The notes below the pieces were generated by a model that saw nothing but the letters and a program-made list of their open reading frames with translations, did not search any database and was not told where the DNA came from. Source: Heterodera schachtii (taxonomy: Eukaryota > Nematoda > Chromadorea > Rhabditida > Heteroderidae). From it: a stretch of DNA of 64,000 bases. The DNA lies in contig SIJG01000018.1 in assembly GCA_023374025.1 (NCBI GenBank), positions 403,947-467,946 of the forward strand, in the 5' to 3' direction. Position 1 is the first letter of the stretch, and every line of letters starts with the position of its first letter. The translations under genes and the position numbers were made by a program. Of this stretch, positions 1-11,600 are shown piece after piece.

Positions 1-461
1 GCGCTCAGATTGAACGCCATCCACACAATTCCGTCTTCTTGCGCATGCGTAGAAACAGCATAATGCCGAATTGTTTCCACCTCCGGATTCGCACTTTGCT
101 TTCCATAGAGTGCCCAAATGTACGGTGGCACTTTCTCCGCTTTCTTTTCGCCGTAATTAGTGACACTAATTAATGTGTCGAGTCCAAATTTGCGTAGAAA
201 TGCCCGACGCAACAAAAGGCGTTCCTCCGAATTCAATGCGCCGTTGGGAAGTGAAATTGTCGTCGTCGTTTTCACTGTTTGTTTCGGCTGAATGTGTGCC
301 TTTTGGCTGCTCATTGGGAGTGGTCCCTTCAGCAGAAGCAAAAGGGCAATTATTGTGCAAAATGTCCTCTTCAATTCTTTCCCCGTTTTATGGTTATTTC
401 TCGGCACAATTCCATGGCATTTCGCACAAAAACAAAAAATAGGAACGAAATGGCGGAACAT
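1..461 (-). CDS. TGF-beta/BMP-family precursor, N-terminal part (DBL-1-like)
   Basis: Secreted signalling ligand precursor; only the N-terminus and start of the propeptide are in the window. The minus-strand frame is open from an ATG at 461 to base 1 (153 codons) with no stop. A basic stretch followed by a hydrophobic run (CTIIALLLLL) at about residues 35-45 looks like a signal sequence, though the start could lie further in or upstream by splicing. The following region carries propeptide hallmarks in order: an LRKFGL motif, a VPPYIWALY motif, an IRHY motif and an AFNLS motif at the edge. These match in order and spacing the propeptides of BMP-type ligands and best recall nematode DBL-1. The mature cysteine-knot domain lies outside the window. 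Family assignment is fairly firm; the DBL-1 orthology is inference. Confidence 0.62.
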   Translation of the reverse strand, partial: MFRHFVPIFCFCAKCHGIVPRNNHKTGKELKRTFCTIIALLLLLKGPLPMSSQKAHIQPKQTVKTTTTISLPNGALNSEERLLLRRAFLRKFGLDTLISVTNYGEKKAEKVPPYIWALYGKQSANPEVETIRHYAVSTHAQEDGIVWMAFNLS

Positions 462-2624
462 TGGCACGGCCAGTTTCGAATTAGCTGAAAAATGATTGGA
501 TATACAAGTAAATTTTGTTGACTGATTTATTGACCATAAATAAGAAAGTGGACATTTTGGCTGGAAATGATTGTTCAAATGGAGGGGTAATAATTTAAGT
601 TGGTTGGCTTTGCCCGGGGTCGTCCGGAAAGAGACAAATTCGCAAGTTCGGTCACTCCATCCAAAAGCCGCCCCTTTTGAGGACCCTCCCCTATTATTAA
701 TTGGACCCTAAGGGTTAAAACAGAGCTCCCCTCTGCCGGTCAAAGGCCGACATGCTCAATTTAAGAGTCGGTGACAAACTGCCAAAAGAGAGACAAAAAC
801 GGGGGAAGAGAGGGGGGGGGGGGAAACGGGGAGAAACGGGGAGGGGATGAGTGAAGCGTAAAATAATATTATGATGACATTTATGACATCAATTGGGAGA
901 GCAGTGAATGTCCGAGGCCCTTTAGAGAGGCCGTCTACTGAACTTTCCCTCCGGCAAAGAACGGAGATCAAAGGGAGACCGCCGAAGCGAAATTCGATAC
1001 GAAAATGTGAATTTGTGGTCAGCAGAAAGTGCGGGAGGGCATAAGGGAATTTTGAGGAAATAAAATGGAGGGGGGGGGAAGGATATTCTGCTGATGTTTT
1101 TGTCATTTTATTTTTGTGGGCTGTAAATTTAATGAAAAACGAGAAAAAATGCGTAAAAAACACAACGTTAATATGAAGGGCAATTATTACTTTTAAATGT
1201 TCTCAATGATCAATGCCCCGTCGGTCCATCCAAACGATCGCTTTTAACGAAATGCGCTTTAAACCAGGGAAATCCAAAGGGTTAAATCCCCGCCGACATT
1301 TAAAATGTGTAAAAGTTGGAGGAGACGGCGCCTGTGACAGTTTGCTTCAACGATCAAAAAGCGGAAACGGGAGGAGACTGATCGACGATCAGCAGCAAAT
1401 GGAGGGGGGGGGGGGGAGGAAAAGCGTGGGAATGGAATCAAAGGGAAGGGGGGGGGGATGGAAATGCGAATGAATGGGCGGGCATTTGTGAGTTGATCAA
1501 ATGCACCCCGGGGGGGGGGGGAAGGCCAATGGTCCAACGAATTGCACTTCCAATGCTTCGCTGTTGGGTGCCATCACTCAAAACATTATGGAAAATGCCC
1601 TCTGAGCCATCAAAATACAGTTGCCCGCCTCATTAACAAATCAAATATTGCGCTTTCCTCTATCCATCGCCAATTAATGCCGAATTTGACGACCGACCAA
1701 ATCATTCATTCATTCCCACCCAAACAAAACACTTTCAACAATTTCCCAAATTATGTAGCTTTTTTTATTGAAAGATTAATAATTAATGGTAGTTTTCCTT
1801 CCTTTTTTCATGTCTCTCCTTTTAACGAAAGGACCAAATTGAGAGTTTGACCTCAAAATTAAGATGTTAGCAATCTTAAAAATAAGGACAGCTCTTTGGT
1901 TGCTTTTCTCTGGTCTGACCTTTCCGGCTTTTCCTTTTGTCCTTTCTTTCCGGCTTTTCCTTTTGTCCTTTCTTTTCGGCTTTTCCTTTTGTCCTTCTCG
2001 GCTTTTCCCTCCCATTCATTTTCATTTTGTTTTCCTTTATTTGTTGCTTCTCTTTCCCTCCCCCCCCCCAAATTTGACACAAATTTTCCTTGACGTTCGT
2101 TTTCCTTTGCGCATTTGTCTCTCTTTTCTCATTCTTTCATTTTTCGATTTATTCAAACGGCGGTTTTTGTGCCAATTAATTTGGACATTTTTTAATTTGT
2201 CTCCATTTTTCGAATGTCATTTGTTATGAAGGAAAAATTAACAGCTGAAGGATTTTTCGAGCGAAAAATTGGATTTTGTCTTTCGTTTTGTAATTTTTGC
2301 GTGTAACGAACGAAAAGGGGGGGGGGCGAAGCAAATGGACACAAATTGGAAGGGATGGGAGGGGGGGGGGGGGGGAGGGGAGGGATTGATGATCCAAGTG
2401 GGCGGGCGGGGGACTAACGACGGATGGGTGACAGGGGGGGAGGAAGCCCAAGAAAGGCAAGGCAAAGTGCCAACCCCCCCCCCCCCCCCCCCCCCCGCAA
2501 ATGAAATGCCATCCCCGCCCATTCTCCCCCCCTTCCCAAACCCTCCAAGTCCATTTGTCTTCTCCCGCGTCCCCTCAATCTTCAACTTTATTTGTCCACT
2601 GAAATTCGAATCCCTTCCACCGCA
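462..2624. other. intergenic region with poly-G/poly-C runs and purine-rich tracts
   Basis: No convincing gene is seen in either strand. The stretch holds several G or C homopolymers of 9-18 bases (near 812, 1069, 1407, 1509, 2060, 2358 and 2475) and long pyrimidine-rich tracts. The open frames here are low-complexity shadows of these tracts. It separates two divergently transcribed genes, so promoters for both should lie here, but no specific element is recognisable. Confidence 0.6.
1918..2010. repeat. tandem repeat, about 26-bp pyrimidine-rich unit, about three copies
   Basis: A unit beginning CGGCTTTTCCTTTTGTCC recurs three times with small changes and a shortened last copy. Translated on the other strand it gives Lys/Arg/Glu-rich repeats, which explains the spurious minus-strand frames here. 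Minisatellite-like; no function is suggested. Confidence 0.7.
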
Positions 2625-2916
2625 ATGAGTTGTTTTTCATTTCCGTGGGCGACTTTTCTTTTTTTCTCCGTAATTTCTTGCCTAATTTCGCTGACAGAGG
2701 CCAACCCGAAGTTTCTCTGTGAGTTCGCCTTCTTCATCTGATCATTTTTTGTCGTTGATTTTCTTCTCTCCCTTCTTCAGCCTTTTTCCATTAATTTTCC
2801 CCCTTTTTTCAGTGTCCTGCAAAGTAATCGACGGCATTTGCCAAAATGACGAACTTTGCTTGGAAGAAATGGGCATTCGTTTCCCCGACTGTTATTTGGA
2901 GCGCAAAATTGGTTAA
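2625..2916 (+). CDS. small secreted four-cysteine protein (65 aa), unrecognised
   Basis: Two exons, 2625-2718 and 2813-2916, joined across a GTGAGT...TTTTTTCAG intron, give 198 nt or 65 residues plus TAA. The first about 25 residues form a clear signal peptide: hydrophobic core WATFLFFSVISCLISL, then a small-residue cleavage region. The mature part of about 40 residues has four cysteines with spacing C-x6-C-x5-C-x10-C and acidic character, containing CQNDELC. No known family is recognised. An AATAAA at 3288-3293 could serve as its poly(A) signal. Size, secretion signal and cysteines resemble the effector-type small secreted proteins common in plant-parasitic nematodes, but that role is only inference. 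The exon model is good; the biological role is unknown. Confidence 0.68.
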
Positions 2917-3301
2917 TAATTTCCCAACAGATGATCCTCCTTGGTAAATTTTCAATCTCAGATTTTCTCCAACCCCAAAAAAGCGCACTAAAATCCACGC
3001 CATTCACTGAAGGGGCAAATGGACCACAACGATTTCTGAAAAGGACTCCAGCGATGAAACTGATGAAGGTGCTAATAAGAGGGGAAAGTGAACAGCATAA
3101 TGTAATTAATGCCAATAAAGGTGCTAATGATGAAAGATCGGATTCCGGTGGGTCGGAGATGAGCGGAGAATGCCAAACGAATAAAAGTGAGGATGAGACG
3201 AGCAAAGACAAACAAATAATAATCAGAAATTGCCACCTCAAACAGTCCATTCATTCTGTGCAAAAAGACATTTAGAGGCGAATGTTTAATAAATGGAAGA
3301 A
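2917..3301. other. short convergent intergenic stretch
   Basis: Lies between the 3' ends of the small secreted gene (+) and mrps-5 (-). A long plus-strand frame (2856-3275) overlaps the upstream exon in another frame and shows no family features, so it is not called. AATAAA at 3288-3293. Confidence 0.5.
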
Positions 3302-5258
3302 TCAATCGGCCTCCGTCGCTTCTTTGGCCGTCCGTCCCTCTCCGATCAATGCTTTTTCTCCCTCCGGGGGATTTACGTCTGACAGGCCGAGTCCCAACGG
3401 AATCGGCTTCCGCCCAGAGGCCACCATTTCGAATTCCCTTTGGGACCATTTGTACCGCTCTTTTCGTGTCCATCGATTGACCACTCCATCAGCGAGCAAT
3501 CGGATGATTTTCTTAAAAAAAAACAGTTATACAATTCGCCATCCCAAACAAAAGATTCCCATTTGTGCCGTCTACTTCGCCCTTCTCGGGGACGACCCTC
3601 ATGGCTTGGGTGGGGGTATACCCGGGCGTATCCCCCCCCCCCCCCTCACTCGAAAAAACCATCCCCCGTATCCCTTGCCCACCTTTTCCATGTTTCGGTA
3701 CGGATGCTTTCTCCACTCGGCGTGAAGATGGCCAGGACTGTTAGCATAGAAAGGCAGTGGCTCTGCCTTCTTCAACGGGAAACGGCCTTCGCCGTAATAT
3801 TCGTCCAATTTCATTCGCTAAAAGGGCATCGATTGCTTTTAGCATTTTGTCTCCTTAGCTTTTCAAATCCGTAACCGCTGTTCACCTCTTTCGTGTCAAC
3901 TTCGTCGTCCGCTTTGACCGGTGCGGTCAGTGGCGAGGCGACAATTCGCGGAAAGAATTGCCGATTGGGGGAGAGTTCGACCACGTGAAGTCGGGTGCGT
4001 TCGGCCAATTGCTGGTGCGTCTCCTGGTTGAGCAGGCCGGCGACGAAGGCATAGGTCAAAGCGATGTAATTGGTGGTGCTGCCTTGCACTTTGGCGTGGA
4101 GGTCTTTGATGCCCAAAAGCTGAAAAAGCACCGCTAAATGGGTAAATTGGGGGGGGGGGGGAGGGGAGAGGTCACTTCACAAATCTTCAGCAGCCGCGGG
4201 TGCGCACAAAGGCCATAGCCCTCCACTTGGCGTTGGACGAAAATGCGCGAATATCGGCACTCGGCGAAAAAGTCCTAAAATAAATCAATGGGAGGAAAAA
4301 CAAAACGCAAACGCTAGCAGCACAGACTTGGAAGACGGTTCTGTCCTCGTGCAATTCGATGTGGAAAAGGTCGCGCGACGCCTTTTTCACGGCACGGGCA
4401 ATTGCCAAATTCACTTTGAAGCCGGAAGCCCTTGCCAATGCAAAACCTTTCGAAAAATGGAACCAATGATGCACGTACAAATGTACAAGCAAAATGCCCA
4501 GATAATTAAAAACAAATTTGCACAATAAATGCCCTCCTTCCAACTCACCGCCAACTTTGTTCCCATTGCCGACAAAAACGAGTGCCCTGGTGCTGAAAAC
4601 GCGTCCTCTGATCGAATGCATTTCCGTTATTCGGTCGGTCTTAAGTGATTCGGTATGTGCACGCGCTGTTTTGTTACTTACAAAAAGGCAAATGCACTCG
4701 AAGTCGGCCATGTTCACCCCGTCCATGTACGGGGGCGGTCCCATGCGTTGGCCCATAAAAGTGCCGCCGCTGAAGCCCCGTTCCAGCGAAGTGAGGCGCT
4801 CTTTGCACAAATGGCGCTTCTGAGTGCTCTTCTTGGCCACTTGGGTCCTCACAAAGTGCAGCACCTCCTCCCTTTCCTGATCCGACTGTTCCTCAACAAA
4901 GAACGGTCTCGAGGCCAATTCGGCAACACTTTGCGGGACAATGGGCGCATTTAACCCGGGGTAACGGATGCGCATCGGACCTAACGAATGAAGGCATTAT
5001 GCCAATTGGGAAATGGAAATGCCCGACTAACTCACTCGATTTGAGCATGCCGACTCGGTAAAATTGGGGTAACGGTCGGATGGGCTGCCGCGTCCGCGCC
5101 CTCCCCCGCTTCATCCCTCCCATGGACACGTTCGTCACCGTCTTCCACAAAGTGTCGCCGGTTCGACGCATGAAAAAATTGACGGTGTTTGCCGTCATCC
5201 GAATTTGGACAAAGCTCACGCTTCGTGACACTAACTGCGACGGAAGCCGTTCTAACAT
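3302..5258 (-). CDS. mrps-5: mitochondrial ribosomal protein S5 (uS5m)
   Basis: Component of the mitochondrial small ribosomal subunit. Eight exons: 5258-5036, 4980-4682, 4639-4549, 4446-4328, 4274-4176, 4119-3886, 3817-3650 and 3511-3302, totalling 1443 nt (480 aa). The basic N-terminus looks like a mitochondrial targeting sequence. The S5 RNA-binding domain includes the RALVFVGNGNKVGGFALARA block across exons 3-4, then a HIELHEDRTVFQ block, then the C-terminal S5 domain block LLGIKDLHAKVQGST. Both signature blocks are split by introns and are restored exactly by the chosen splice sites. The tail (exons 7-8) is charged and less conserved, as in animal mitochondrial S5. The gene starts 275 bp after the sel-1 stop on the same strand. 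An AG at about 5268 on the minus strand could be a trans-splice acceptor. Confidence 0.93.
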
Positions 5259-5532
5259 TTCCGAACTTCAGACCGAACCGTAACAGAAAAAGCTAATGGC
5301 CAATAAAACACAGCTAAAAGGACGGAGACAAATTTAATCTTTAATGTATTTTGTAACAATCAAAAGTTTAAAAATCAACAAAGATTTAGGTAAACAAAGA
5401 TATGATAGGTAAAATCGGAAACAGTTCTCTTCAAAATGCAAGTATTTCTTTTACTGATAAATAAAATAAATAGCAAATCACAGAAAAAGTCACTCATTTG
5501 TCAGTGTACACCTTCCGATATAAAACTCTTCG

Positions 5533-8260
5533 CTAATTCCTTCCTCCGCCGTTTTGTCTGTTCCTGAAGTAACAATAGGCCAGCCACACGATAAGTCCGA
5601 GGAGCAGACTCATCAGGTACAAGTCCCAGTCGGGGCCCAAAACGGCGTCGAGCAGATCAAGCGACGGACTGCGGTGGTAGAAATTCTGAATTCCCGAGTT
5701 TATTTTGCTCAAATCTAGCTTTTCAGGTTTACCATCAAAAGGTATTCGAGCATAAACTCCACCCTCAACTTCATCAGTGCCATCGCCACCGGCCACACGG
5801 CTTCTGTGCTCGTCTCGGCCGCCAAGTCGTAATAGCGTTTGGCCAAGTGAAGGTCCTTTTGCACGCCAAGTCCATGCTCATGCATGTATCCCAAGTTGAA
5901 CATCGCTTGCGCACTCTGATGGGAAGTGGCGGCCAATTTGTAGTGCTCCGCGGCCTCCTCCATGCTCGGCTCGCTGCCGAGCCCGTAGTATTTGTAGTCG
6001 CCCAATTTCACACGGGCTACTGGGTAGTCCTGGTTGGCCGCTCTCAACCAGTTCATGAACGCCCTGCGGTACGCCTCCTCCTTTGCGAACAAATGCGTGT
6101 CCTCACGGTCCAACAAAAATGCAAAGTTTGTCTGGGCCGCTTCGTATCCAAACTCGGCCAAAAACAAATAACGAAACGCCGCCTCATCCACAGCGCCACC
6201 GTTTTGGAAGCGCAAATACGCGTCCATAAAGCGTCCGCCCCAGCGGCCTCTTTCCGCCACATTTTTGTACAGAGCGACCGCCACGCGACAGTTCCGCAGA
6301 ACCCCGGTGCCCTTGGCATGCATTTGTGCCAAATTGTAAATGGCTAAAATGTGCCCGGACTGAGATGCCAACTGAAAGTATTTCAGAGCCTGCTTGAAAT
6401 CCCTGAAAAAAGAACAAGGTCGGTTCATTATGTCGTCCATAAAACGACCTTTTCACGCCCAATCCCTTGTAATACATTTGTCCCAAATGCAACTGCGCAT
6501 CGGGTGAGCCTTGCTCGGCCGCAAGTGCAAACAGTTTCAACGCCTTCTGTGGCTCTTGTTTCACACCGTACCCGTAAAGAAACATCATCCCAAGCCCCGC
6601 TTGACCGATGGAATTGCCCTAAGAATTTATTTACTAGTACAACCGTGAGTTTAATTTAAAAATTCCCCGACTATTTTTGCCATAAAAATATGTCAAAATT
6701 GACGAACAAATTTGATATTGTAGTTAATTCTTGACAACCCCGACGAACTTTGTCCGCCGCCTTCTTGAAGAACTGAAAGGCGGTGATGTTGTTCTGCGGA
6801 GTGGCGTGCGTCCCTTCCAAATACATTTTGCCCAAATATCCATTCGCTTGACTGCTGCCGGCCTCAGACGCAATTGTAAAATATTTAGCTGCTGAATTCT
6901 TAAATTTTTAAAAAATATGAAGATTTTTTCTTTGTTTTTTTACCAAATCCATCGCTACTCCCTTTCCGCCGGTTAGATAAAGCTGAGCCAAGCCGAGCTA
7001 AAAATAATAATCCAACAATAGTTCAAAACTGACAACGACTCACAATCGCTTGCATGTCGCCCGTCTCCGCGAGATATTTGTAATAGGAAAAAACATTGTT
7101 GTCCAGCAAAGTGCCCGTAATTGAGGAAGACTCCTTTATGAAAAAAAACAACCAATTTGGATCAAAATGATATAGCAAATACCAATTCGTCAGGAATTCG
7201 AATGCGCTGAATGGAAGGAGTCCCAGTCAATTTAACTTGTGAAGCAACTCGATCGGCTACTTTTTTGTACCACATTAAACTAAAATTTCAAAATTTAATT
7301 TTGTTTCTTCCATTTGCGGCGTAATTCTCACGCCGTTTCGCAATTTTGCTTTGTTCCCACTCCGTTTGCGAAGCGATAGCCCTAAAACAAATTCTTTAGA
7401 TGAATGGATCTTTATGATGTATTCTTCGATTTTTCCGTACCAAAGCCATTTGGGCAAGCGGATTTCCACCGAGAGCTGCGAAAGTGTAGTGGAGAAAGCC
7501 AAGGGCGGGGTTCGGCTCGGCCATCCCGGCCCCCGTGGAATGCAAAAATGCGAGGCCCAAATGCGCATTAGGTGAGCCGAACTCAGCAAGCTTCTCGAAA
7601 ATCGCTTTCGCCTCATCAATACTCCATCTATAGTCACCGAAAAGGTAGGAAAAGCCTAAAATCTTTAAGTGCTGGGAAATGTAAAACCATTTTACCTAAA
7701 ATATTTTGAGCGTCGAAATGGCCCAATTGCGCTGATTCTTCAAGGTCCATGTAAGCCGTTCTGATGTCGCGTTGAATCGCATCGGACCACCTGCGCTTGC
7801 TTAAAATGCGTATCGCCCCATTGAAAAGGGTCTCGGCTTTTGCGTCGTATTCCCTTAAATGACAAAAAAGCATAATTTACACCCCTGAAATGGTGACCAT
7901 TTTCGCTTTTCGGGGATGAATTCTTCAAAGCCATCAATTTCCTCGGAACTCTTCGGTTCTTTTCCCCTTTGCTCCTCCTCTTTGATGAATTCACCAGACA
8001 ATTCAACAACTAAAATTTCATTTTCTTTCCTTAATTTGTCGGAATTTGTTTCAACCTGGCGACTGTTTTAAAACATCGGTTTCACCGTCCGCATTTAAAA
8101 GAACGACATTGTCCTCTTTATTCCTCTTCACCAATGGGTCATCGTCGTCTTCATCGCCGTCGTTAGTATCCCCATCGTTTTGTCCAAGTGATTGAGTCGT
8201 GGTCAAAATGAAAGCAATAAAAAAGGAAATTACCAAAATTTTTAAATTGGACGTCAACAT
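5533..8260 (-). CDS. sel-1: SEL-1 / HRD3 homologue, ER-associated degradation adaptor
   Basis: Type I ER membrane protein that partners the HRD1 ubiquitin ligase and selects misfolded substrates; in worms SEL-1 also modulates LIN-12/Notch. Twelve exons: 8260-8056, 8009-7883, 7853-7696, 7655-7441, 7381-7332, 7279-7183, 7133-7044, 6997-6944, 6898-6749, 6618-6449, 6402-5733 and 5685-5533, totalling 2139 nt (712 aa). It has an N-terminal signal peptide, an acidic low-complexity stretch (DGDEDDDD), then many Sel1 repeats, for example GQMYYKGLGVKRDFKQALKY spanning exons 10-11. A single C-terminal transmembrane helix (LYLMSLLLGLIVWLAYCYF) is followed by a short basic tail. Start chosen at the ATG of 8260, just after a possible trans-splice AG. 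Confidence 0.93.
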
Positions 8261-8664
8261 TCTCACTTAACTAAAAATTTTTATATCTTTTTTATTAAAA
8301 TTATGCTGAAGCGAATTATCTATTTTTAATGGCCATTTTAGCCTATTCATTTTCTTTAGTTCTGAGGAAAAAGTCAATTCTTGATTTCTTTACGTTTCTT
8401 TATTTAAGCTTACGTTTCTTTTTATTTAATTAACTTATTTATTTTATGGATTTAATTTAATTTTTTGGCAAAATATTTAATAACGCTAATTTAATTTATT
8501 TGGCAAAATATTTATAGCGTTAATTTAAAGTCGGTACAAAGCATCAAAATGGTTTCCATGGTTTCAACAAATGCGAATATGTGGATTTGTTTTTTGTTTT
8601 TTGGTGCAATAATTCTTTTTCTGATTGGCGATCATCTCCATTTACCACTTAACAACAATTTAAA
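8261..8664. promoter_or_regulatory. AT-rich divergent promoter region between sel-1 and nphp-4
   Basis: About 400 bp of strongly AT-rich sequence separates the divergent starts of sel-1 (-) and nphp-4 (+). A partial direct repeat TTTGGCAAAATATTTA occurs twice near 8465 and 8500. No defined X-box or TATA element was identified with confidence, so the regulatory role is inferred from position only. Confidence 0.45.
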
Positions 8665-11600
8665 ATGAGTCATCAAAGTTGGCACAGTAAAATGTTGTAA
8701 GTCATTTTTTGCTAAGTCATACGGTATTTGTTTAATTGGGAAAATCCCATCATCAGAAGGTCAACGGCACTGCCAATTGCCGGGTTAGGAGACGAGGCAT
8801 TTTCCACCGGAGGCGACTCACTGTACATTTTGGAGCTGTTCGAGCTCACCTTCAAGCAGGTCACCCGGGAGGGGAGCGGAGATGGACTTGGGGTGTACGC
8901 ACCCCCCCCCCCCCCCCCCCCTCTTCATAAAAAGTATCTCGAGAAAAATACAGTGAAAAACTGAAAACGGACACTGAATTCCCAGCCGAAATTCTTCTCG
9001 TCAGTCCCAATCCTCCGCCATCCCGGACACCGCCCTTCGCCCTTCCTCCTCTTTTCCTCTTTGGCACTTTCCCCGTTCAGTTCCCCAACGGTGCCTTTGT
9101 CCTCCGACTGTCCTTCTTCAACTTTTTCTCTCGTCGCTTTTGCGGTTCGCTTCACCAAATCCCATGCCATTGCTCCTCCTCTTCTATCACGCTGAACATC
9201 ACTTTACATTTTCGGGCGTTTTCATCACATAAAAATGTTTTTATTGTGCTTGAATTGGCAAACAAGTATTTGTTTCTTCGATACGGTAGTTTCTAACTCT
9301 AACTACAGTACCATTACAGTGATGGGGCTGCTCTCTGTTGGACGACGGTGCCGGTGTTTGAGGTGTCGCGAATTGCGTCTGACTCGGTGCCCTCCGTGGG
9401 CGGTAATCAGCTCAGACAGAGGTGGGGTGGGCTGCTTTTTGTTTTTTCTTTTCCCCGTTTTTTTTTCCCTTTTTCCCTCCCATTTTCCATTTTCTCTCTT
9501 TTGTTGCCCCTTTTTCTTTTTTCTTTTCCCTGTTTTTCTTTTTTGTCTCTCCCTCCCATTTTCATTTGTCTCTTTTCCCCCCGCTTTTCCGCTTCAGTTT
9601 TCCCCTCTTCGCCGGCTCCTGTCGTGTTTTGCTGTTCTCCGACTCTCTCCCCCCGCTCGTCCCCCATTTTCTTCCGTTCAATGCCATTCTTTCGGCCTCT
9701 CTTCGCCTTTCTTCCGAACTTCCGTCCGTCCCTCTTCCCGAATTTCTGCTCCTTTCCGGCTCACCCAAACTCTCTTCTGACGAAGCTGACCCCTCGGCTT
9801 TCACTTTCACTTCCATTCTCGACAATTTGCTCCTTTCCTACGCCGTCCATTCCGATTTGTCCGATTCCCTCATTCTCGACCTGATCAGTCGTGAACTTTG
9901 CTATGGCCGCAATCAGCCACATTCCGAGGCGTCGCATCAGCTGCGCGTGGTGGAGAGGCGCCTTAAGGCAACGCTTTCATTTTCTGTCCTTTGGCATTTC
10001 TCCCGGCATTTCCAAGATTGGCACTCATAATGGACTGGGATTCGTTGAAGAACCCCTCTCTGTGCTTCTCCATTCCAATTCGTCCTCCTCTGCTGCCGTC
10101 GCTGTTGGAGATTCGTTCCGCCAACGCTCTCAGTCATTGGGCCGACGGGACGGGAGCAACTTCGGGTGCCGTTGGCATTGTTAAATGAATCAAATAGGAA
10201 AACAATGGGGGGTTTACTCAGTTCTTCGGAGTTTTGCGCACGGAACAGTGTCCGACTCGGCCCTTTGAGTGCCGCCGACCCATCCACCGCCATTGTCTTT
10301 GTGCTCGAATATCTCGTCGCTTCTCGCACAGCAGCCAATGTACGAGTTGCACACGATGTTTTCTTCTTCAATCAATACTTGCTTTTCGGGATATCCTTTC
10401 CGATGTTCGGATGGTCCGCGTCGGTTGGGCCGCGTGGACTCCGTCGCCCCGGGGGGCGGTCAGTCTCGCGGACACAGTCACCCTTCAGGTGGGCCGTTGT
10501 TCGGCGGGGGTTCAATCCTTCGGTTCAGCTGCTTGGCGGGCCCCGTCCTGCTCCCTTCGACGGCTTCTGTCTTCGCGACCTTTCCCATTGCGCTTTCGTC
10601 CGCCATTCGCCGATTGTCCAACGCCAATTCCCTTCTCCGTTTCCCCTTTCCTGCACCAAAATTCAAATTCGCTTCAATTTTGTGCCATTGATGGTTTTGT
10701 TGAACAGCCGAACACAATGGCATTTTTGGAACATTTTGGCATTTCTAAGGAAAGCGATCGCATCGGCGCGCTCTCTCTGCTGTCCTCCCATCAGCAAACT
10801 CCGCTGCCTCGGCCCGACCTTCGGCCGCGCTCCTCCGCTGCCACCCGTCAAGTCGAACACGTACTTCCCCCATTGCCACCCGCGGCTCAGACAAAAGGCA
10901 CTTCGGAATCGCAAAAGTTGGCATTTGAAGAAGACGACAGAGAAGAAGCGGAATTGGAGGAATTGTTGTCGCCCGTCGAAGAATGACCTAATTTACATAA
11001 AAAAGCAATTAATTGTTTGAATTTAGAAAAATGACGAAACATTCGCACGCCGCAGAACAATGACAGAACGGCACTGTTCGGTGTCGGTGCTCGAAAGCTG
11101 GCAAAATTCCATCGAAGTTGAACTCCCTTCGGCGAGGTAAATCAGCAGCAACCGCACTTTAAGCTTTGTCCACCCGCCCCTTCAGAGTGTCGGCTTTTCC
11201 TCGTCGAGTCGTTCGCCAATTCATGCGATTTCCTTTCCCCAAAATCATCGAATCGGACCAATTCGCGCACATCGACCCGATGGAAAAACGACAAATTCGG
11301 ATGGAATTGGAGCGAATTGACAAATTCGGGGCCAACGAAGTGTCCATTCAGTTTTTGGCATTTAAAAAGTACACAAATTTGGCATCATTTTCCCTTTTGT
11401 TCGCATATTTATTTATATGTGTTCAGATTGGGCTCCTTAAACACAATTCCTTCTTCTCATCGTCTCTTTTTCTCCTTCCAATTTTTCTCTTTTGAGCCCA
11501 TTATCACTGAAAGGTGTTTTTCTTATTTATTTCTGATCAGTGATCAGTGATAAAAGGTTATTGATTAAAATTCTTTCCTTCTCAGTCTTTTTTTGGACGC

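Noticed and set aside
1859..2080. Lys/Arg/Glu-rich minus-strand frames
   Set aside because: Translation of a pyrimidine-rich minisatellite; no start or splice context and no family.
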